Origin: Chloroflexia bacterium
GTDB lineage: Bacteria > Chloroflexota > Chloroflexia > Thermomicrobiales > JALYUS01
DNA length: 11,394 bases
Direction of reading: 5' to 3'
Assembly (NCBI GenBank): GCA_025928215.1
Contig: JAICJW010000116.1
Location: 1-11,394, forward strand
The notes beneath the pieces are model-generated. The model was not told the DNA's origin. It was given only the letters and a program-made list of their open reading frames with translations, and did no database searches. This document shows, piece by piece, positions 6,985 through 11,394 of this stretch. Positions within the stretch are counted from its first letter, which is position 1. The number at the start of each line of letters is the position of its first letter. Position numbers and translations under genes: made by a program.

Positions 6985-8037
6985 CTAGGAAGGCGTGTGC
7001 TTCGCCTTCACCTGCGTGGCAGGAATATAGCCGAGTTGCGGCACAAGCGTGGTTTGAATGTCATCCGAGAGGACGTAGTCAATGAACGCCTTTGCCAGCC
7101 CGGAAGCCTCGCCCTTCGTGTACATGTGGCCGTATGACCAGATCGGGTAGGAATCGTCCGAGATATTCGCCACCATCGGGCCTTTGCCATTGAACATGAT
7201 CTGCTTGAGGTCCTTGTTCGTGAGGAAGTACGCGAGGCCGAGATAGCCGACCGCGCCGGGCGTATCGTTGATCGCCTTCGCGACGGCGCCCGTTGAATCC
7301 TCGGTAAGCGCGACGCCCTGAGCCTCCGCCGCGCCCTTCAGCGCATACTTCTTGAAGGTCGCGCGGGTGCCGGAGGAAGCGGGCCGGTTGATGATCGTGA
7401 TCTTCTGATCGTTGCCACCGACATCCTTCCAGTTCGTGACCTTCCCGGTCCAGATGCTCAGCACTTGATCTTGGGTGAGGGAATCCACCTTCACGCTTGG
7501 ATTCGCCGCTATCGCGAACCCCTGTACCACAACCTGATGATCCATGATCTGCTTCGCATCAACGCCATTTGCCTCTTCGGCAAAAATGTCCGAGTCGCCA
7601 ATCGTCGCTCCGCCCTGCAACACTTGTGTCAAGCCCGTGCCGGAGCCGCCCCCCTGGACATTGATTTTCGCGTTCGGGCACTTCGTTGTGTACGCTTTGG
7701 CAGCGGCCTCCACGAGTGGCTGCAACGCCGTGGAACCGAGCGCCACGATTGAACCGGCCGCACAGGAAGCGGGGCCTTTCGGCTGCGCTCCCGCGACCGC
7801 CGAGCTTGCGGGTGCTGCCGTCCCCGCAGTGGTGGCGCTACTCGCCGCCGTTGTCGCGCCGCCGGTCGTGCTCGGCGCGGTTGTTGCGGCACCCGGCGCA
7901 GTGGTGGCTGCCGTCGCCGCCGGAGCGGGCGTGGCCGTCGCGCTACCGCCGCATGCGCTCAGAATCATCGTGAGTAGCAGGCCGCACATCGTCAGCGCGG
8001 CGAGCGACCGACCCTGCGAGATCCATCGAAGAACCAA
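6985..8037 (-). CDS. pstS: Phosphate-binding lipoprotein PstS
   Basis: A 350-residue extracytoplasmic phosphate-binding protein. Residues 1-28 form a lipoprotein signal peptide with lipobox LSAC, the lipidated Cys being residue 29. Residues 30-90 are a low-complexity Ala/Thr/Ser/Pro/Gly tether. The PBP domain follows with GSTALQPLVEAA (101-112), GGGSGTGL (129-136) and SSGTRATF (221-228), which match the phosphate-contacting loops of the family. PstS captures phosphate at the cell surface and delivers it to PstC/PstA. The start is a TTG at 8035-8037, supported by a strong AGGAGG with 7-base spacing. No ATG lies nearby, and the signal peptide begins properly from here. It is the first transporter gene, 133 bases after phoR, so it may have its own promoter in addition to read-through from phoPR. 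Confidence 0.95.
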   Translation of the reverse strand: MVLRWISQGRSLAALTMCGLLLTMILSACGGSATATPAPAATAATTAPGAATTAPSTTGGATTAASSATTAGTAAPASSAVAGAQPKGPASCAAGSIVALGSTALQPLVEAAAKAYTTKCPNAKINVQGGGSGTGLTQVLQGGATIGDSDIFAEEANGVDAKQIMDHQVVVQGFAIAANPSVKVDSLTQDQVLSIWTGKVTNWKDVGGNDQKITIINRPASSGTRATFKKYALKGAAEAQGVALTEDSTGAVAKAINDTPGAVGYLGLAYFLTNKDLKQIMFNGKGPMVANISDDSYPIWSYGHMYTKGEASGLAKAFIDYVLSDDIQTTLVPQLGYIPATQVKAKHTPS

Positions 8038-8170
8038 CGGTATTCCTCCTCGTGGAACCGGGCGTGCCCCCGGTTTCCGTGCGCACCATCACGCGATACC
8101 CCGTTGTACCGCACATCTTTACCGTATCAGCCGGCCTTGTGTGAGACGTGATACGCATGTTAGGGGATCG
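8038..8170 (-). promoter_or_regulatory. phoR-pstS intergenic region with repeats, hairpin and strong ribosome binding site
   Basis: This 133-base gap holds AGGAGG (complement of 8045-8050), which fixes the pstS TTG start. Just upstream is a 9-bp stem with one bulged base (8054-8062 against 8069-8078, loop about 6). Two copies of ACGYGATAC on the + strand (8091-8099 and 8146-8154) are spaced exactly 55 bases apart. An inverted GTATC (8124-8128) lies between them. These could be binding sites for PhoP and a pst promoter, but I see no well-matched -35/-10 pair, so the promoter is only inferred from the gap size and gene function. Confidence 0.4.
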
Positions 8171-9418
8171 TTATGACATCGCTCCGCCACGGACCATTGG
8201 TGCGACCGGGAGCGTGAGGACAAAGCGCGAACCGTGCCCCATGGCACTCGTCACGGAGATCGTTCCGCCATGCACGCGTGCGACGTGCTTGACAATGGCG
8301 AGGCCGAGTCCCGTGCCGCCACCGGAGCGGGCGGGATCTTCTTTGTAGAATCGCTCGAAGAGGCGCGGCAGGTGTTCTTCTGGAATGCCGACACCCGTAT
8401 CCTCCACCCAGAGCAGAACATTGCCATCGCCATTATGGTCGGCGCCGACCGTGACGCGACCGCCGACGGTAGTGAACTTCACCGCGTTATGGACGAGGTT
8501 CACAAGTGCGCCCTCAAGCATTCGCCGGTCGCCCCAGACGGCGGGTATGTCATGCGGTACCGCCGCCGCCAGCACGACACCGGCCCGCTCCGCCTGCGCC
8601 TCCAGCCGCTCGACCGCGCTCATGGCGAGATCCGAGACATCGAGCGCGGCGAGACTTGGCTGATCGCGCCCCGATTCGAGCCGCGCCAGTTCCAGCAATT
8701 CGCGGACGAGTTGCGTCAGCTCGTCCACTTCACGGTTGATCTTATTCAGCCGGTCCTCCGCCATGCCGGGCACATCGAGGCCGCCATCGAGCAGCGTCTC
8801 AACGTAGAGTTTGATGCTCGCCAGCGGTGTCCGCAGTTCGTGCGAGACATTGGCGACCAACTCGCGCCGCACGGTCTGCAGATGCTGCACCTGTGTCACA
8901 TCCCGCGCCAGCAGGAGAACGTCGTCTTTTGGCACATCCGCCGGGACAGCGATCACACGGACGACGCGGCCACTGGCGGAGACTTCCACCGCGCGTTCCT
9001 GCCGCGCGCCCGTCATCTGACAGCGACGCACGAGATCGGCGATCTCGTGGTCGCCGGTCATCTCGATTACCGTCCGCCCCCGGACCGTCGCGAGGCTCGT
9101 TGGGAAGAGGGCAAGCGCGGCGTCATTGACCGAGAGGATTTCCTGCTCGCGCCCGACAACAATCACGGCGTCGTCGAGCGCGGCGAGGATCGTTCCCAGG
9201 CGATGATTCTCGGCGGCCAGGTCGTCCACGCGATGACGTGCCTGATGCATCGCATCACGGACGCGCGCGATCACCGGCCCCGTATCCGCATCACCAATCA
9301 GGGGGCGAAAGTCGTCTTCGATCGCGCGCAATCGCGCCCGCAGCACCATCGCAGACCAAGCGGCGACCGCGCAGCCAATCAGCGCGCAGATCGCGATCAG
9401 CCACGCGACGGTGATCAT
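8171..9418 (-). CDS. phoR: Phosphate-responsive sensor histidine kinase PhoR
   Basis: A 415-residue histidine kinase. One membrane helix (about 4-26) has almost no outside loop, so sensing is likely through the cytoplasmic domains and the Pst-PhoU complex, as known for PhoR proteins. A PAS-like domain lies at about 75-178 (ILAALDDAVIVVGREQEILSVN). The dimerisation/phosphoacceptor domain has the H-box VSHELRTPL, with the phosphorylated His at 193. The ATPase domain shows the N-box NLVHNAVKF (307-315), DTGVGI (340-345), LFERFYK (353-359) and GGGTGLGLAIVK (366-377), so all catalytic boxes are intact. The start ATG at 9416-9418 is 6 bases after the phoP stop, with GAGGGG 9 bases upstream inside the end of phoP, indicating coupled expression. 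The name rests on the domain layout plus the neighbouring pst genes and phoU. Confidence 0.93.
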   Translation of the reverse strand: MITVAWLIAICALIGCAVAAWSAMVLRARLRAIEDDFRPLIGDADTGPVIARVRDAMHQARHRVDDLAAENHRLGTILAALDDAVIVVGREQEILSVNDAALALFPTSLATVRGRTVIEMTGDHEIADLVRRCQMTGARQERAVEVSASGRVVRVIAVPADVPKDDVLLLARDVTQVQHLQTVRRELVANVSHELRTPLASIKLYVETLLDGGLDVPGMAEDRLNKINREVDELTQLVRELLELARLESGRDQPSLAALDVSDLAMSAVERLEAQAERAGVVLAAAVPHDIPAVWGDRRMLEGALVNLVHNAVKFTTVGGRVTVGADHNGDGNVLLWVEDTGVGIPEEHLPRLFERFYKEDPARSGGGTGLGLAIVKHVARVHGGTISVTSAMGHGSRFVLTLPVAPMVRGGAMS

Positions 9419-9424
9419 ACCTGT

Positions 9425-10153
9425 CTACCCCTCAAAGCGATAGCCATGTCCGCGCACGGTGACGAGGCGTGTCGGCGTGGCGGGTTCGGCCTCGATCTTC
9501 TCGCGCAACTGCCGCATATGAACATCAACCGTCCGGGGATCGCCGTAATAATCAATACCCCAGACGCTGTCGAGCAATTGCTGGCGGGAAAGCGCGATGC
9601 CACGATTGCGGACAAGATATGTCAGGAGATCGAATTCGCGCGGGCGCAGCGGCACTTCCACGCCGTTCAGCAGCACGCGCCGCTCCTGCGGCGAGACGAC
9701 GAGGTTGCCGTAGGTCATTCCTTCCGTGCGCGGAATGACACCGTCCGGGTCTGTCGCTGCCAGTTCGGGTAACCCGTCGCGCCGCCGGAGAACTGCACGA
9801 ATTCGCGCGTGCAGTTCGCGCAAGCCGAACGGCTTGGTCACGTAATCGTCCGCTCCGAGTTCGAGGCCGACGACCTTGTCCGTTTCGTCATCCCGCGCGG
9901 TGAGCATAATGACCGGCACGTCGCTGTCGCGCCGGAGCGCCTGGCAGACCTTGAAACCGTCCATACCCGGCAACATGACATCGAGGATGACGAGGTCGGG
10001 CTTCTCCGACCGTGCGAGACGCAGCCCGGTTAGCCCGTCACTCGCCGTGAGGACACGATACCCCTGCCGTTCTAACGAGAACTGCAACGACTCGCGAAAC
10101 GGCCGCTCATCGTCCACAACCAGGATGGACGCCGTCTTTTCTTCGAGTTGCAT
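9425..10153 (-). CDS. phoP: Phosphate regulon response regulator PhoP/PhoB (OmpR family)
   Basis: A 242-residue OmpR/PhoB-type regulator. The receiver domain (about 8-122) has the acidic pair D14-D15, the phosphoacceptor Asp D58 in VILDVMLPGMDG, T85 in MLTARDDE and K107 in YVTKPF. After a linker, the winged helix DNA-binding domain (about 147-241) carries LRPREFDLLTYLVRN, the recognition-helix region DPRTVDVHMRQLREKIE and a C-terminal RGHGYRFEG hairpin. It is phosphorylated by PhoR in low phosphate and should activate pst and other phosphate genes. The ATG at 10151-10153 has GGGAGGTG 8 bases upstream. It is the first gene of the series and is divergent from the sugar kinase. The name phoP or phoB depends on convention. 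The assignment relies on linkage to phoR and pst. Confidence 0.93.
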   Translation of the reverse strand: MQLEEKTASILVVDDERPFRESLQFSLERQGYRVLTASDGLTGLRLARSEKPDLVILDVMLPGMDGFKVCQALRRDSDVPVIMLTARDDETDKVVGLELGADDYVTKPFGLRELHARIRAVLRRRDGLPELAATDPDGVIPRTEGMTYGNLVVSPQERRVLLNGVEVPLRPREFDLLTYLVRNRGIALSRQQLLDSVWGIDYYGDPRTVDVHMRQLREKIEAEPATPTRLVTVRGHGYRFEG

Positions 10154-10200
10154 CCGGTCAGCACCTCCCGCCCTCTGCCGCCATCCGGCGCAGCGTACGA

Positions 10201-10233
10201 CGGCAGTGTACCATCGGCAGTGTTATCGCACTG
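10201..10233. promoter_or_regulatory. Operator-like direct and inverted repeats in the phoP-kinase divergent region
   Basis: CGGCAGTGT occurs twice (10201-10209 and 10215-10223), 14 bases apart. The second copy also forms an inverted repeat, CAGTG (10218-10222), 6 bases, CACTG (10229-10233). The cluster lies 48-80 bases before the phoP start. It overlaps candidate phoP -10 sequences on the - strand (TACACT, complement of 10205-10210; GATAAC, complement of 10222-10227), neither of which has a good -35. It could be an autoregulatory PhoP site or the operator of another regulator. The full gap 10154-10344 shows nothing else clear apart from the phoP ribosome binding site (10162-10169). Confidence 0.4.
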
Positions 10234-10344
10234 TGAGCAGGTTGCGTGCATCGTGATCTGTCCGTTATTCTCCGGCGAGTGGTGTGACCGCGAGGGAGAC
10301 TCCGTGATTGGATGGTGTATGCACAACACAATTCCGGCTATCCG

Positions 10345-11394
10345 ATGACTGATCTCATGCGGCCATCGGTCTGCATCGTTGGCTGTGCCTCGTGGGACAC
10401 GCTGCTTCCCGTGGATCATTACCCCGCGGAAAGCGAATATTGTATCGCGTCCGACGAAATACAGATGCCGGGCGGCACATCCACGAATGTGGCGGTCGCA
10501 CTCGCCCGCCTCGGAATGCCGCCCCGGTTCGTCGGCGTCGTCGGTGACGACTGGCGCGGCGAGCGATTGCGTGCCGGGCTGGAATCCGCCGGGGTGGTAT
10601 GCGACACGCTCGGCGTCCATGTCGGGCAGGACTCCGATCGCTCGATTATCCCGATTGGCCCTACCGGGAGCAGAACGATCTTCTGGATCAAAGGCGCGAT
10701 GCTCGGGCGCGGGGACGTGCTCGACCTGCCAACCATTTTCCGGCATCACGTCGTCTATCTCGACCTCGTTGATCTCGACTTCTGGGCGGACATCCTCGAT
10801 GCGTACGATCGCGACTGCGCCAATCTGCCTGACGCCCCACTCCTCGTCGGCCAGACGGTCTTCGTCGCCGGCATCCTCGCCCCTGCTGCCGCGCTCCCAT
10901 TCGTCGGGCGGCATCATCTCTTCATCGGCGGCGAGTGGGAGTGGAAGTTAATGACGGGCGCCACGTCGCGCGCCGATCTGGTCGCATGCCTGCGACGGAC
11001 GGTTCGCGAGACGCGGCTTGAGATGGCGGTCATCACGCATGGCGCGGAGGGCTGCACGGTCATCACCGCGTCGGAGACCTTCGCATCTCCCGCCGCCACC
11101 ATCCCCGTCCTCGATACGACGGGCGCGGGTGATGCCTTCGCCGCCGGATTCGTTTTCGGCCACGTGCGCGGCTGGCCCCCGGAACGGTGCGCGCGGTTCG
11201 CCAATGCCGTTGGTGGCCTCGCGACGCGCGCCCTCGGCTCGCAGGTTTCGTTACCTTCCCTGGATGAGGCGTGGCGGCTCGCCTTTGGCGATGATCCTGA
11301 GCATCACACAAAACATGACGTGGTGGGGGGGGGGGGGAACCCGACCCAACCCCCTGCCACACCGAGAAGACCCCCCCCCCCCCGGGCCAAGAAC
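10345..11394 (+). CDS. PfkB-family sugar kinase (ribokinase-like), open at the window end
   Basis: The frame is open from 10288 to the last base with no stop. From ATG 10345 it gives 350 codons. It belongs to the PfkB/ribokinase family, which phosphorylates sugars, nucleosides or similar alcohols with ATP. Motifs are MPGGTSTNVAVALARLG (41-57, PfkB signature 1) and DTTGAGDAFAAGFV (257-270, signature 2), with D263 as the catalytic base and the anion hole in TTGAGD. The VITHGAEGCTVI strand (229-240) is also typical. The usual N-x-x-E motif before LTG appears as GGEWEWKLMTG (195-205), with Gly where Asn is expected. The substrate is not determined. Start choice is uncertain: ATG 10345 has no ribosome binding site, ATG 10312 in frame has GAGGGAG about 13 bases upstream, and ATG 10357 also fits. 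Residues after about 315 (Gly, Pro and Arg runs) come from a suspect sequence with G and C homopolymers and probably are not the real C-terminus. Confidence 0.82.
   Translation, partial: MTDLMRPSVCIVGCASWDTLLPVDHYPAESEYCIASDEIQMPGGTSTNVAVALARLGMPPRFVGVVGDDWRGERLRAGLESAGVVCDTLGVHVGQDSDRSIIPIGPTGSRTIFWIKGAMLGRGDVLDLPTIFRHHVVYLDLVDLDFWADILDAYDRDCANLPDAPLLVGQTVFVAGILAPAAALPFVGRHHLFIGGEWEWKLMTGATSRADLVACLRRTVRETRLEMAVITHGAEGCTVITASETFASPAATIPVLDTTGAGDAFAAGFVFGHVRGWPPERCARFANAVGGLATRALGSQVSLPSLDEAWRLAFGDDPEHHTKHDVVGGGGNPTQPPATPRRPPPPRAKN
11325..11383. other. Low-quality contig end with complementary G13 and C13 runs
   Basis: Thirteen G (11325-11337) and thirteen C (11371-11383) appear 33 bases apart in the last 70 bases, unlike anything else in the window. 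They fall just where the sugar kinase gene should be ending. Such runs at the very end of a sequence are typical of read or assembly artefacts, although as written they form a 13-bp inverted repeat. Confidence 0.6.

Noticed and set aside
8234..9772. A 512-residue open frame on the + strand, antisense to phoR and phoP
   Set aside because: It runs across the boundary of two well-defined genes, has no recognisable domain and a composition typical of GC-rich shadow frames. The opposite strand explains every base with clear kinase and regulator motifs.

Overview
The window is GC-rich DNA, almost entirely coding, from a bacterium I cannot name with certainty. PstS is a lipoprotein with a long Thr/Ala-rich tether behind its lipobox, and the complete Pho system is arranged as regulator genes followed by pstSCAB and phoU. 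Together with the high GC content and frequent GTG/TTG-type starts, this would fit Chloroflexota or a similar GC-rich lineage. That placement is inference from general features, not from a marker gene. No stretch longer than about 190 bases lacks a gene, and I see no rRNA, tRNA, CRISPR array, insertion sequence or phage gene.

Left part (1-3294, + strand): the 3' part of a TIM-barrel sugar isomerase/epimerase-like gene, overlapping by GTGA a membrane-anchored family 2 glycosyltransferase, followed after about 30 bases by a YtcJ-type metal-dependent amidohydrolase. A near-perfect 20-bp-arm palindrome sits on the stop codon of the glycosyltransferase. The first two genes are probably translationally coupled. 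What all three do together is not evident from the sequence.

Centre (3295-3403): a short, relatively AT-rich convergent gap with four degenerate 9-bp direct repeats.

Main part (10153 down to 3404, - strand): seven consecutive genes in the order phoP, phoR, pstS, pstC, pstA, pstB, phoU. This is a complete phosphate-starvation module. PstS binds phosphate outside the membrane, PstC/PstA form the channel, PstB drives import with ATP, PhoU relays transporter state, PhoR is the histidine kinase and PhoP the DNA-binding response regulator. phoP and phoR are 6 bases apart, and pstC and pstA overlap by ATGA. The two larger gaps (phoR-pstS, 133 bp; pstS-pstC, 118 bp) contain stem-loops and repeat elements that may set separate expression of pstS and the permease genes.

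Right edge (10154-11394): a 191-bp divergent regulatory gap with repeated CAGTGT elements, then a PfkB-family sugar kinase on the + strand. This kinase stays open to the window end. The last about 70 bases contain a run of 13 G and a run of 13 C and look like a damaged contig end, so the true C-terminus of the kinase is uncertain.

Overall the window is mostly ordinary. The points worth a second look are regulatory and structural (palindrome, short repeats, stem-loops, an altered kinase motif) rather than a new protein system.
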